The notes under the pieces were generated by a model that saw only the letters and a list, made by a program, of their open reading frames with translations, did not search any database and had not been told where the DNA came from. Below are positions 20,992 through 31,755 of a stretch of 64,000 nt of DNA, piece by piece. Made by a program: the position numbers and the translations under genes. Within the stretch, counting starts at the first letter, position 1. Each line of letters opens with the position of its first letter. Origin of the DNA: Bufo bufo (lineage: Eukaryota; Chordata; Amphibia; Anura; Bufonidae); NCBI RefSeq assembly GCF_905171765.1, contig NC_053390.1:507194301-507258300 (forward strand), given 5' to 3'.

Positions 20992-21935
20992 TCTCCACTG
21001 TGCTGAAGAGTAGGAAGGTGGTTACCTCAAGAAAATATAACAAAGTTTGGAATGTTTTTTCAGCCTTCTTAGGACATACCCCAGACCCTTTAAGTCTCCT
21101 GAACGAAGATCAAAGATCCTAGAATTTTTGAAAGCAGGGCTAGACAGGAAACTTAAAGCATCTACATTGAAAGTCCAGATAGCTGCTTTAAGTTATTTCT
21201 TTGATTCCAGTTTAGCAGATCATCCATGGATTAAAAGATTCTTGTTGGCAGCATCAAGAATGCCCCCTTCTTTAGGACCCTTGTCTCCCCCCTGGGATTT
21301 GAATACTGTCCTTTTGGCCCTATTGCAAAAGCCGTTTGAACCATTAAGTGAGATTTCTATTAAAACGCTTACTTTCAAAATGGCCTTCCTTTTAGCTATA
21401 ACATCTGCTAGACGGGTTTCAGAAATTCAGGCTTTCTCTGCCTTTCCTCCCTATACTACCATTTTAGAGGACAAGGTGATTATTAGACCGCTTCCATCAT
21501 TTCAGCCTAAGGTGGTCATAGAAGTCAGGTTTGTTTCTTCCCTCCTTCTGTCCAAATCCAACCAATATGTTGGAAGAAAGATTCCATTACCTGGATGTCA
21601 GAAGGTGTTTAGTATTTTACCTAGACTCCATTTCGTCTTTGAGAATAGACGAGAATCTCCTTATTCAGTTTTTGGGTAAAGCTAGAGGGTGCAAAGTCTC
21701 TACTAGTGTTATTGCTAGATGGGTAAAGAATTCTATTTCCCTGGCCTATTCTTCCCTTAACCTGACTCCTCCTTCAGGGTTCCGGGCTCATTCCACCAGA
21801 TCTGTGGCAGCCTCTTGGGCGGAGAGAGCGATTGCTTCTCTGGCCCAGATATGCAGATTTGCTACTTGGAGCTCTCCCCATACCGTTTTTAGACATTACA
21901 GACTGCATCTTGACTCAGATGCAGCCCCATCTTGA
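20992..21935 (+). pseudogene. DIRS tyrosine recombinase, split in three frames
   Basis: Core-binding part in 20940-21122 and 21047-21679 (SRKYNKVWNVFSAFL, STLKVQIAALSYFFD), catalytic part with Arg in TSARRVSEIQAF, then a frameshift near 21530-21580 to 21531-21935 with the AHSTRS box and a Tyr in VFRHYRLH. All catalytic-type residues survive but in different frames. Ends with a short repeat of LDSDAAPS coding sequence (GACTCAGATGCAGCCCC twice at 21912-21950). Confidence 0.78.
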
Positions 21936-22356
21936 CTCAGATGCAGCCCCCTAAATTCTTTATCTTATAGTTTTTTCTCGCATGGGTGAGGGGAAAACAA
22001 TAATTACTCTTACCAGTAATTGTTTTTCTTGAAACCCATGACGGCACCCTAAAAATTTCCCTCACTACAAAATTTTATTTTAAAAAGGGAGATATATAGA
22101 TATACAGTATATAGCAAAAAAGAAATGAAGGAAAATCCGTCTCCAAGATAGCGAAGAATAGTAGCTTTATTTGCGGTTTTTTAAAATCTTCAAATCACAG
22201 GAAAAGTTTAGTTACGCGATGGTGCAATCAATACATCTGACCACCTTTAAACCAAAAATACTTAATGTGCATATAACAAAATAACATAATAAAACAAAAA
22301 CCATACACAAATGTGCAACATGCAAAAAAATTGCACTAAAAATAATAGCAAAAAAA

Positions 22357-22397
22357 AAATATATATATATATATATACAGTATATATATATATAAAC
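22357..22397. repeat. (TA)n microsatellite
   Basis: Two TA runs separated by CAG inside the DIRS 3' region. The surrounding 22080-22640 is AT-rich, without a gene. Confidence 0.85.
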
Positions 22398-22699
22398 CTA
22401 TATATATCTATCACATACATATACAGTAGCTGGTAAAGTTACTTTCCTAGAAGATATTAGAAGAGATATAATTTACCATATTGGTTCTCTTCTTTACCAC
22501 TTTGTGTGTTGGTTTCTGTTTTAAACCTTCTTGTTCTTGGTGGTTGGCACTCCTCCGGAGGTCTGTTTATTAGAATCACTGAGGTGTGGTGGGGGTGTAA
22601 ACCATTTTATCTCTTTAGGTTTCCTGTCCTGGATAGGAGGTCCTAGTCGCATGGGTGTCGTCATGGGTTTCAAAAAAACCAAAACAATTACCGGTAAGA

Positions 22700-23810
22700 G
22701 TAATTATTGTTTTCCCTCTCATGTGTTCTCTTCTGTCCCTTATACTAGGTACCTTGATGCTACTACAAGGCCCTTGGATTTCTAGTGATGATAATCAGTT
22801 CTCCCCTCTCCTGTGTTCTCTCTTATCCTTATACTATAAATAGTGATAAACAGGATGTTCTAGTGCTGATAGAAAATTAGCTCTCTCCTCCTGTGTTCTC
22901 CCCTGTCCGTATACTATAAACATTGATAAGCATGATGCTCTAGTGAAGATAGAAAATCAGTTCTCAGCTCTCCTGTGTTCTTTGCTGTCTTTATACTATA
23001 AACAGTGATAAACACTGTGTTCTAGTGGTGATAGATAATCAGTTCTCACCTCTCCTGTGTTCTCCCCTGTCCATTATACTATAAACATTGATAAGCAGGA
23101 TGTTCTAGTGATGATAGAAAATCAGTTTTTACCTTTCCTGTGTTTTTTTGCTGTCTTTATACTATAAACAGTGATAAGCAGGCTGTTCTAGTGGTTATAG
23201 GAGGTGAGAACATTTTATCTATCACCACTAGAACAGCCTGCTTATCACTGTTTATAGTATAAGGACAGCAGAGAACACAGGAAAGGTGATAACTGATTTT
23301 CTATCATCACTAGAACATCCTGCTTATCAATGCTTATAGTAAAATGGACAGGGAAGAACACAGGAGGTTCTAGTGGTGATAGATAAACAGTTCTCATCTC
23401 TCCTGTCCTTATACTATAAACAGTGATAAGCAGGGTGTTCTAGTGGTGAGAGAAACTCAGTTCTCACCTCTCCTGTGTTCTCTCCTGTCCCTATACTTTA
23501 AACAGTGATAAGTAGGCTGGTCTAGTGGTTATAGACAATCAGTTCTCATCTCTCCTTCTCTTCTGTCCTTATACTATAAACAGTGATAAGCAGAGTGTCC
23601 TAGTGGTTATAGACAATCAGTTCTCCCCTCCCCTGTGTTCTCTCCTGTCCTTATACTATAAACAGTAATAAGCAGGATGTTCTAGTGGTTATAGACAATC
23701 AGTTCTTCCCTCTCCTGTCCTTATACTATAACAGTGATAAGCAGGGTGTTCTAGTGATGATAGAAAATCTGTTATCACCTCTTCTGTCCCTTATACTCCT
23801 CTAGGTATCT
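22700..23810. repeat. Minisatellite of about 80-bp units with an inverted block
   Basis: About thirteen units of the form: CCTGTGTTCTCTCCTGTCC, TTATACTATAAACAGTGATAAGCAGG, TGTTCTAGTGGTGATAGA, AATCAGTTCTCACCTCT. Units vary by a few substitutions and small deletions. Roughly two units at 23206-23365 lie in reverse orientation (CTAGAACAGCCTGCTTATCACTG), between head-to-tail units on both sides. No gene. Confidence 0.88.
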
Positions 23811-24402
23811 TCATGCTTCTCTAAGGCGCTCAGTTACAATGACTGAAACTGCTGCACATGCTCGTTAGTAAGTTCCTTTTCTAAAGACCAGAAGTGGAAG
23901 TTCACTACTGGGCATGCCTGCACTCATCTCCGAACTGCTAAACAGAACATAAGACAGCATTATAAGTGTTGTCTGGGAATAAGTAACTTTTAACAGGTGC
24001 CCGCAGTCTGCCTCCTCAATGGAAAAAAATCATACTTGCCTACTCCCCACCCCTCTGGTCCTGCACGCCAGCTAGCATGTGTACATCTCCTGGTCCTTGG
24101 CACAGGCATGATCATCTGCACCTCTGCAGCCAGAGTCCTTAGTGGTGGTGTCTCTTGTGGACACGTCATCGCTGAAGCCAATCATTGGCTACAGCAGAGC
24201 AGATGATCATGCAGGAAGCAGCTGTGAAAATGTACTTATTCCCAGACAACCCTTTTATGGCAAGCAGTGAATATGACAGCTATGCTTTTTACAGGTTTCT
24301 TTTATTTTCATTCAGACTTGCGCATGATTTTCAGCATTTCCAGGACATACATATAGAGCTTTTCTAAATTTTCTAGGAAAAATAACAGTGTATAACATGT
24401 AT
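23811..24402. other. Gene-free spacer
   Basis: Nothing certain. The weak open frames at 23990-24206 lack any family feature. A GATCATCTGC / GCAGATGATC pair near 24110 and 24200 gives a small inverted repeat. Confidence 0.4.
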
Positions 24403-24404
24403 AA

Positions 24405-24690
24405 GGCTCCATTCACACGTCCGCAAATGGGTCTGCATCCGTTCCGCAATTTTGCGGAACGGGTGCGGACCCATTCATTCTCTATGGTAACAGAAAAGAT
24501 TCGGACAGCACACAGTGTGCTGTCCGCATCCACATTTCTGTGCCGCAGCCCCGAACTTCCGGGCTTCGGCCCCGAACTTCCAGTCCACGGCTCCGCAAAA
24601 AAATAGAACATGTCCTAGTCTTGTCTTGCAATTGCGAACAAGAATAGGCAGTTCTATAGTTATTAAAAACATCATGCATTGCATATTTAC
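24405..24690. mobile_element. PIF/Harbinger-like MITE fragment
   Basis: Starts at TAA then GGCTCCATTCACACGTCCGC, the same end as the MITE at 28372 and the satellite bodies at 5951. Internal GTTCCGCAATTTTGCGGAAC palindrome. The other end is missing. Confidence 0.65.
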
Positions 24691-24784
24691 ATAAAGGAAA
24701 TTTGAAAATTTCAGACATTTTATTCCAATAACTATGGTTTTAAGTTCTGTCTAAGTGGCCTAATTACTTAACATGACTTAACGT

Positions 24785-25101
24785 CCAAAATTCCGGAACA
24801 CTTGCCGGAATGCCGGATCCAGCATTTTTTCCCATTGACATGTTTTCCGGCAAAACGGATCTGGCATTGTGGTCTGCGCATGCTCAGACCGCAAAAAATG
24901 TGAAAAAAAAAAATGCCGGATCCGTTTTTCTGGATGACACTGGAGAGACTGATCCGGCATTTCAATGCATTTGTCATACAAATCAGGATCCTAATCCGTC
25001 TGACAAATTCCATCAGTTTACATACATTTTGACGGATCCAGCAGGCAGTTCCGGCGACGGAACTGCCTGCAGAAATCCTCTGCCTCAAGTGTGAAAGTAC
25101 C
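24785..25101. mobile_element. MITE with one clear end
   Basis: GGATCC-rich body (repeated CCGGATCC, GACGGATCC) ending AAGTGTGAAAGTACCCTAA, the reverse complement of a GGGTACTTTCACACTTG end as in the Harbinger-like group. The left end is unclear. Confidence 0.55.
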
Positions 25102-25184
25102 CTAAATTATTGCAAGAGTCTTAACTTTGGCGTACCGACTCCACAGCCCTGAGAGTGGAGTCCCCACACACATAGCTGTCAGCA

Positions 25185-25275
25185 TGGCTTCATCAGGGGG
25201 AGTGATGGCAGTTAGACCCCCACCAATCAGATATTGACCTATCATGAAGATAAGTTATCAATATTTTTATGGAAA
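25185..25275. repeat. Short interspersed repeat fragment
   Basis: Contains GACCCCCACCAATCAGATATTGACCTATC, also seen at about 43309-43340 and, reversed, at 48880-48930. A widespread repeat of unknown class. Confidence 0.5.
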
Positions 25276-25559
25276 CAAAATCCGAATGTATACGTTTCTG
25301 CTATGTCCTGTAGTATTAGTTGAATGCAACTTTATATGTACCTCAAAATGCTGCCTGCCTTTTAAGATGAAAACGTCATTATAGAACAAAAGGGCATAGA
25401 AAGGGGGTGATAACTAGAAAAGATGGTGTGATCCTACTGCTAAAATGAGCCCTGGTCCTTAATGGGTTAACTATAACCTATCATCATTGTGGTTTCATTA
25501 CTTGCGCTAACATTGAGCAACATCCATTTTAACATCTCCGAGAACTCCAGAAGTATATG

Positions 25560-25905
25560 CTACATGCACAAGACCAGCTGGCTGACTCACTGCCTGCTTT
25601 CACAATATCAGAGGTCAGCAGGCACGAGCTTGAAGGAATGGTATACCCTCCCCTGACTCTGGGAGTGTTTCCTCTGGGAGACGTCATTGTGTGAATAGTT
25701 AAAGTCGAGTACTTGAGACACACAGCAGCATTGACAGACAGGAACAGTGTGACAGCAGGCTGAGGAGATAGTCAGGAAGGAGTTTCTATGAACTGCATGG
25801 AATTTCCTCAGGTTTCATGTGTTCTGTGCTAGCTTGCCCAGGTGATTCACACAGCAGGAAGTCTGCAGACACTTCAGCACTGGGAGCTGCCCTGACTCCA
25901 GTAGG
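25560..25905 (+). promoter_or_regulatory. TBC1D2: Candidate 5' untranslated exon region of TBC1D2
   Basis: The exon with the start codon begins at a 3' splice site (27151/27152), so at least one non-coding exon must lie upstream. The 25680-25905 stretch is non-repetitive and could be it. A GC-type donor AG|GCAAGT occurs at about 25903, and ordinary GT candidates at about 25812 and 25841. No TATA box or CpG island is obvious. This is inference; transcripts would decide. Confidence 0.25.
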
Positions 25906-26543
25906 CAAGTATATGGCTATCGCCTTCACTTTGTTCAGAATAGGCCTCCAGTATCTTCTAGAATAGATCTTAGGTATAGGCCAGTGGGTGCATGCCTAGA
26001 GGTTGTTGACAATACCCTCACTGTATAGAAGGTTGATCGGGGGGTACTAGGCATCATTTATTTCAGTAGGGATACATGACTTGGAAACATTGAGAAACTC
26101 TGGTCCAGATCAGTATTAGATCATGTACCAATATGTACAGTATTAGTATTGTTTTCCTAACCTCAGAATTTATCTTTAAATTATTAGGTACCTATAGATT
26201 CTCTTTTTTATTTGGATGTCCTCTAACTCAGTTTGTAGACGATGTTCAGGTTGCATAGGGTTAAACTGGACATTTCAGCTACTGGAGGGTGTAGTGTATG
26301 TTGTTGTCAGTGCTGATGTTCACCAGTAGAGGTTACCCACATACTATTAGGCTCCACTGGCTTATGATATATAGATGATATGCTATTGCCACCCTCTTTT
26401 TTTTTTTGCATTGGCCCTATTATGGGTAATAAAACATTTAAGATTGCGTCAGCATTAAATACATGAGGTGAGCTCTCTGATGGCTCAGGCCATAGCTCCT
26501 CTCTTTGCGCTCCTGAACGCTCCATTTTGATTTGTCTATTTCA
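25906..26543. other. Gene-free stretch, probably TBC1D2 5' intron
   Basis: Low-complexity T-run at about 26396-26407 only. No gene or clear transposon end. Confidence 0.4.
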
Positions 26544-26674
26544 GGCATGCTCAACCTGCGGCCCTCCAGCTGTTCCAAAACTACAACTCCTAGCATGCCC
26601 GAACATCCTACAGCAGGGCATTGTGGGAGTTGTAGTTTTACAACAGCTGGAGGGCCGCAGGTTGAGCATGCCTG
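26544..26674. mobile_element. Short palindromic MITE
   Basis: CAGGCATGCTCAACCTGCGG at the left returns as its reverse complement at the right end; the arms continue through CCCTCCAGCTGTT and AACTACAACTCC. About 131 bp, almost wholly fold-back. CAGG..CCTG ends suggest a hAT-derived element, but no 8-bp duplication was established. Confidence 0.75.
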
Positions 26675-27151
26675 GTCTATTTTATTTGGTTATAGATATG
26701 TAACAGGAAATAAAGGAATGAAAACATGCCTGTCATACTGGTCGTGGTGCCATTCAGAATAGTAACCATGATGCAAATATGAACAGAGCCTTATGCAGAG
26801 GTGACCAGGTTTATCACTACAGTCGTTCTTTTGATTGCTTGACTCTTGTACTTGACTCATTTGGCCGACAGCTATTTCAACTGACTCCCAAATAACATGT
26901 GCTACTCTGAGCCGCTGCTCAAAACATCTTAACAGGGATAACTCATAAGGCACATTTAAATTCCACGTACCCGATCCTTTATTCCCCTGCCATCTGCCAT
27001 CAGAGGAGTCTGGTAACCCCCATACGTACTTGATTTTGTCCTATTTTCAACTGAACATGTATTTTAATAAACTACTAGAAACATAGATAAACACAATAGT
27101 ACATAAATCTCAGAGATCACAGCATCCAGTTATTGGTTTTTCTTATTTCAG

Positions 27152-27574
27152 AAAGAAATGAGTGAACTAGATGGAAATGACAAGGAACCTGATATACTTC
27201 AGGAGACACCTTCAGAGTCTGGAGCTCCAGAGAAACCTTTGAACGCTGAGACTGATGTACAGGCTGAAGACCATGTCACGGTTGCTACCACTGATGTTCC
27301 CTGTCTTACTCCAAGTAAAGTGGGTGAAGAAGGGACTCCCAATAAGCTCTGTGGATATCTTTATAAACTGGGAATGAAAGGGCCCCTGAAAGCTTGGAAG
27401 TACCGCTTCTTTTGTTACAATGACAAGAAGTGCCATTTGCTCTACTACAGAATGGCTACAGATGTTTGTCCACTTGGAAGTATAGATCTGCATACTGCAA
27501 CTTTTCATTTCAGCATGGAAGCTGAAGAGGGAATATTTGAAATTAAAACACTGGCAAAAACATATATTCTAAAG
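27152..27574 (+). CDS. TBC1D2: TBC1D2 coding exon 1 (start codon, PH domain)
   Basis: Exon from AG|AAAGAAATG to AAAG|GTGTGT; coding from 27158, 139 codons, phase 0 at the end. The first 60 residues are acidic and low in conservation; the PH domain begins near residue 63 (LCGYLYKLGMKGPLKAWKYR) and runs through FEIKTLAKTYILK. TBC1D2 (Armus) is a RabGAP that binds Rac1 and inactivates Rab7 to control cadherin turnover and autophagy; the PH domain supports membrane targeting. Identified from family knowledge: this PH sequence resembles TBC1D2 more than its paralogue TBC1D2B (notably the EEGIFEIKT segment). The start fits: ATG preceded by AGAA with A at -3. Confidence 0.93.
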
Positions 27575-27914
27575 GTGTGTAACTATTTTACATAATTTTT
27601 TACTATTTTACTCTAGAACAGTAAGTAAAGGCCAGTCACTTTGCAGGGACAATGTGGATGTCATAGCTGATTGCTTGAGTTTCCATCACCTGGAACCCCA
27701 TTATCAAGGAATGGTATGTAAAGAATTGGGGTAACAAGCTAAGGAAATGTATCAATGGCAATTTCCTAACTGTGTATTATTATTGGAAATGTTCCCATAA
27801 AATCTCTAGGACTCAAAGGATTTCAAATTCCCCTTGCTTGCCAAGCAGACTTGTCAGGAGACTGTGCCAAATTGAGGTTGTTGTCCTTCTAATCTTATTT
27901 GTATTTTCACTAAG
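27575..27914 (+). other. TBC1D2: TBC1D2 intron 1 (340 bp)
   Basis: GT at 27575, AG at 27913-27914. Phase 0. No repeat recognised; the shortest intron in the window. Confidence 0.85.
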
Positions 27915-28047
27915 GCAATTAACAAGCATGCCAAGATGTACTGGTTGCAGCAACTGCAGCGGAAGAGATGGGAATATTGTAATAATACGTCAAAAATGAC
28001 TATGTCTTCAGATGTTCTTGACAGTGATGACAATCTGCACAGTGCAG
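27915..28047 (+). CDS. TBC1D2: TBC1D2 coding exon 2 (PH C-terminal helix)
   Basis: 133 bp between CTAAG and GTATGT. Starts in phase 0 and ends with one spare base. Encodes AINKHAKMYWLQQLQRKRWE, the closing alpha helix of the PH domain, then a Ser/Thr/Asp-rich linker (TMSSDVLDSDDNLHSA). The Trp of WLQQLQ is the usual helix Trp of PH folds. The short exon is missed by simple frame scans. Confidence 0.92.
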
Positions 28048-28253
28048 GTATGTATAAGATACATTAGCTCAACTACATTTGGATCTGTTTTATTATTCAT
28101 CTTCCTATAGATGCTTAGTGCAATGTTCGGACCAACCTTACTACTGATCCATTTTTTTTCAGTCCACATATTAGACAAAACAAAATGACACTTCATTTTA
28201 AAGAAACATTATAATTTATATATTACTGTTAAATGAACAGAAGTAAAGGCTAT

Positions 28254-28940
28254 GTACACCTTTGAAGTACATTTTTTTTTATGATTGTATTTAACTTATT
28301 TTTGGCTCAAAATCATGTTTTCAATTGGGCTATTGAGCTGTTTAGTCGCAAAGGGTTAACAGTTTTTCTAAGGGTCCATTCACACGTCCGTGTGTGTTTT
28401 GCCGATCCGTGGATCCGCAAAACATGGACATCGGCGATGTGCGTTCTGCATTTTATATAATATATATATTTAATAGAAATTGCCTATTCTTGTCCCCAAT
28501 TGCGGACAAGAATAGGACATGTTCTATTTTTTTCGGTATCGGAATTGCGGACCCGGAAGTGCGAATCCGCAATGGGTCCGCAATTCCGTCCTGCAAAATG
28601 CGGAACGAAATTGCGGACGTGTGAATGGACCTTAACTGTGTGACTGGTACTTTCACTTTCACTTTATGCCACCTTATCTCTAAACTACTGAGAGGTCATA
28701 AACACTCATTTAAGCCACATTTTTATCAGTAAGATAAGGATTGAACTTTATTGAGTGATTATAATGTCAGAGAGCAGAGATAAGGAGTCCCTCTGCTCCT
28801 CAGATGACAGAAAAGAGAAAAAATACAGAAAAAAGGATTCCATATTGTTAATAAAGACCAATTGAAAAAATGATTTTTAGCTCAAAATAAATAAAATGCA
28901 AAGATAAAAAAATTGCCCCCAAAGGTGTACATAGCGTTTA
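28254..28940. mobile_element. Fold-back MITE with a nested MITE, intron 2
   Basis: Left end AAAGGCTATGTACACCTTTG and right end CAAAGGTGTACATAGCGTTT are inverted copies. Carries the Harbinger-like MITE 28372-28631. Family not recognised; no coding capacity. Confidence 0.65.
28372..28631. mobile_element. PIF/Harbinger-like MITE
   Basis: GGGTCCATTCACACGTCCG at the left, CGGACGTGTGAATGGACC at the right, flanked by TAA and TTA. Interior has repeated CGGATCCGC-type and TTGCGGAC motifs. About 260 bp. Confidence 0.75.
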
Positions 28941-29054
28941 AATGTTGGTTATAAAAAAAATTAGATTTTTTTTGCAATATAACTGATTTCTAGAGAGGAA
29001 AGGCTACTCAAACATGGATATCTCCCAATTGGTATGAGCACTGAATGCGTTTGG

Positions 29055-29715
29055 ATTTTTAATTTTTTTGTTGTAAATTCTTTAAGTTTTCAGAAAGCAA
29101 AAATACAAAAACAATTGAAACAGAAAGATCATAAGAGTACATAAAAATACATCAGCATCACTGAATAGGCATATTAGGCATACTGCAGTACCTTCTATCT
29201 AAACAGGATTAGCAAAGTATCCGAGGAGAGACAGTACCCCCCAAATATAGAAGTAGAAACAGAAAAACAAGAAGAGAGAACAAAAATGGGGGGTGAGAGG
29301 CAGGGTACCTCTGGGCCCAAGAGACTAACAGAGACCTGTTGTCAGCAAAGCCCTGAAATTGAATCCAATGTCACCATGTTTTGTGAAACTTGGCATGTGT
29401 GCCCCTCACCGAAGCGGTAAGGTCCTCCATCCTTATGACCTCCTGAATTTTACTGAACCAGAGAGCTATGGTTAGAGCCAACATCTGTTTCCACAGACAT
29501 GAGATACAAGCCCTTGCCGCAGTTGACAAGCGGATGTCCCTATGGTGAAGCAAAAATAAGGCAGGTAACTTAGGGAGAACATGAGATGTGAATTTAGAAG
29601 AGATGCGCCATACCTTTTCCCAGAAGCCAGCGAGCACAGGACACTCCCAAAAGACGTGTAGTATCAGGAAGCGGTTGGAAATAGACAGTGACGTTTAGAG
29701 GGCACCCTATACCAC
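29055..29715 (-). pseudogene. L1 ORF2 3' fragment, intron 2
   Basis: On the - strand the frame from 29637 reads AGFWEKVWRISSKF after an upstream HVFWECP, the C-terminal part of L1 ORF2 (zinc-knuckle-like region). It is followed toward 29055 by an A-rich 3' end in that orientation (T-rich on +). 5'-truncated, as most L1 copies are. Confidence 0.72.
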
Positions 29716-29814
29716 CAGGAGAGGACCCTGAGCATTTGGATTTTTAGCTCCTGGGGCATATTGACATACTTATTTCTTGCACATCATGTATATAATTGCT
29801 GTTTTATATATTTA

Positions 29815-29817
<3 letters not shown>

Positions 29818-29852
<35 letters not shown>
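29818..29852. repeat. (TA)n microsatellite
   Basis: About 16 TA units after AGAATA; flanked by AT-rich DNA. Confidence 0.9.
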
Positions 29853-29854
<2 letters not shown>

Positions 29855-30002
29855 TGTACATATGTTTTATTTAAAAAAGGAAAAAATGAAAGGTGAAATC
29901 TGATTGGTTGCTATGGGCAACTAAGCCAGTTCTACTTTATACCAATTTGATAAATCTCCCCCAAAGAGTATTCTTAGGCAAGATCTTATGCAATACTGTA
30001 TA

Positions 30003-31543
30003 TAGTGGATATAAAAAGTCTACACACCCCTGTTAAAATGTCAGGTTTTTGTGATGTAAAAAAATGAGACAAAGATAAATCATTTCAGAACTTTTTCCAC
30101 CTTTAATGTGACCTATAAACTGTACAACTCAATTGAAAAACAAACTGAAATCTTTTGAAGCACCTTTTGATTTTATTACAGCACTTTTTGGGTATGAGTC
30201 TATCAGCATGGCACATTTTGACTTGGCAAGATTTGCCCACTCTTCTTTGCAAAAACACTCCAAATCTGTCAGATTGCGAGGGCATCTCCTGTGCACAGCC
30301 CTCCAGATCGCCCCACAGATTTTCAATCGGATTCAGTTCTGGGCTCTGCCCGGGCCATTCCAAAACTTTAATCTTCTTCTGGTGAAGCCATTCCTTTGTT
30401 GATTTGGATGTATGCTTTGGGTCGTCGTCATGCTGAAAGATGAAGTTCCTCTTTTTAGCTTTTTAGCAGAAGCCTGAAAGTTTTGTGCTAATATTGACTG
30501 GTATTTGGAACTGTTTATAATTCCCTCTAGCTTAACTAAGGCACCAGTTCCAGCTTAAGAAAAACAGCCCCAAAGCATGATGTTGCCACCACCATGCTTC
30601 ACTGTGGGTATGGTGGTCTTTTGGTGATGCGCAGTGTTGTTTTTGCGCCAAACAAATCTTTTGGAATTATGGCCAAAAAGTTCAACCTTGGTTTAATCAG
30701 ACCATAACACCTTTTCCCACATGGTTTGGGAGACTTCAGATGTGTTTTTGCAAAATGTAGCCTGGCTTGGATGTTTTTCTTCGTAAGAAAAGGCTTTCGT
30801 CTTGCGACTCTACCCCATAGCCCAGACATATGAAGAATACGAAGATTTTTGCCACATGTACCACACAGCCAGTACTTGCCAGATATTCCTGCAGCATCTT
30901 TAATGTTGCTGTAGGCCTCTTGGTAGCCTCCCAGACCAGTTTTCTTCTCGTCTTTTCATACATTTTGGAGGGACCTCCAGTTCTTGGTAATGTCACTGTT
31001 GTGCCATATTTTCTCCACTTGATGATGACTGTCTTCACTGTGTTCCATGGTATATCTAATGCCTTGGAAATTATTTTGTACCCTTCTCCTGACTGATACC
31101 TTTTAAGAATGAGATCCCTCTAATGCTTTGGAAGCTCTCTGTGGACCATGGCTTTTGCTGTGGGATGCGACTAAGAAAATTTCAGGAAAGACCAACTAGA
31201 GCAGCTGAACTTTATTTGGGGTTAATCAGAGGCACTTTAAATGATGCCAGGTGTATGCTGACTCCTATTTAACGTGATTTTGAATGTGATTGCTTAATTC
31301 TGAACATAGCTACATCCCCAGTTATAAGAGGCTGTGCACACTTATGCAACCACATTATTATTTTTATATTTTTTCTTCCGTCCACTTAAAAGATTTCAGT
31401 TTGTTTTTCAATTGAGTGGTACAGTTTATAGGTCACATTAAAGGTGGAAAAAGTTCTGAAATGATTTATCTTTGTCTCATTTCTTTTTACAGCACAGAAA
31501 CCTGACATTTTAACAGGGGTGTGTAGACTTTTTATATCCACTG
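30003..31543 (-). mobile_element. Full-length but dead Tc1-like transposon
   Basis: Terminal repeats AGTGGATATAAAAAGTCTACACACCCC at both ends in opposite orientation, next to TA (30001-30002 and 31544-31545). Length about 1.54 kb is normal for Tc1. Confidence 0.9.
30103..31170 (-). pseudogene. Tc1 transposase (DD34E type), frameshifted
   Basis: Read downward from about 31150: KWRKYGTTVTLPRTGGPSK (second DNA-binding motif and GRP-like hinge) in 31038-30736, then SGLWGRVARRKPFLTKKN in 30829-30599, then [17 protein letters not shown] in 30363-30103. The third catalytic Glu (IEN) survives. Frame changes and stops in the region around the first two aspartates make it non-functional. Confidence 0.85.
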
Positions 31544-31755
31544 TACATTACATATAGAGGGTAGACAAAAATTAGCAGATAAGACTTTTACAAAATTTGA
31601 ATAAAAGCTGGTGTATAGTTATCAATACCTGCTCAGGTAAAAAGATGAAACAAATACAGCGGACAGGACACAAGGTAGAATTTAATAGGGAGGAAAAGGA
31701 TTAATAGGGAGGGGAAATAATACACAAAAAGGTGCAGGTCACAAGTGCCTAGTAT

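Larger units (their letters stand above)
20226..22725 (+). mobile_element. Second, diverged DIRS element (3' half)
   Basis: Holds RNase H (20275-20520), a methyltransferase-like domain (20569-20930) and a tyrosine recombinase (20990-21935), all broken. Inverted repeats near 21977-22060 and 22650-22725 (GGGAAAACAATAATTACTCTTACC in both orientations, beside AAACCCATGACG) mark its 3' terminus. The 5' half including gag and RT is missing. Protein differs clearly from the DIRS at 7740, so it is another family, not a duplicate. Confidence 0.82.

Noticed and set aside
23990..24206. Short frames on both strands before the MITE at 24405
   Set aside because: No family motif, no codon bias and no splice or start support.
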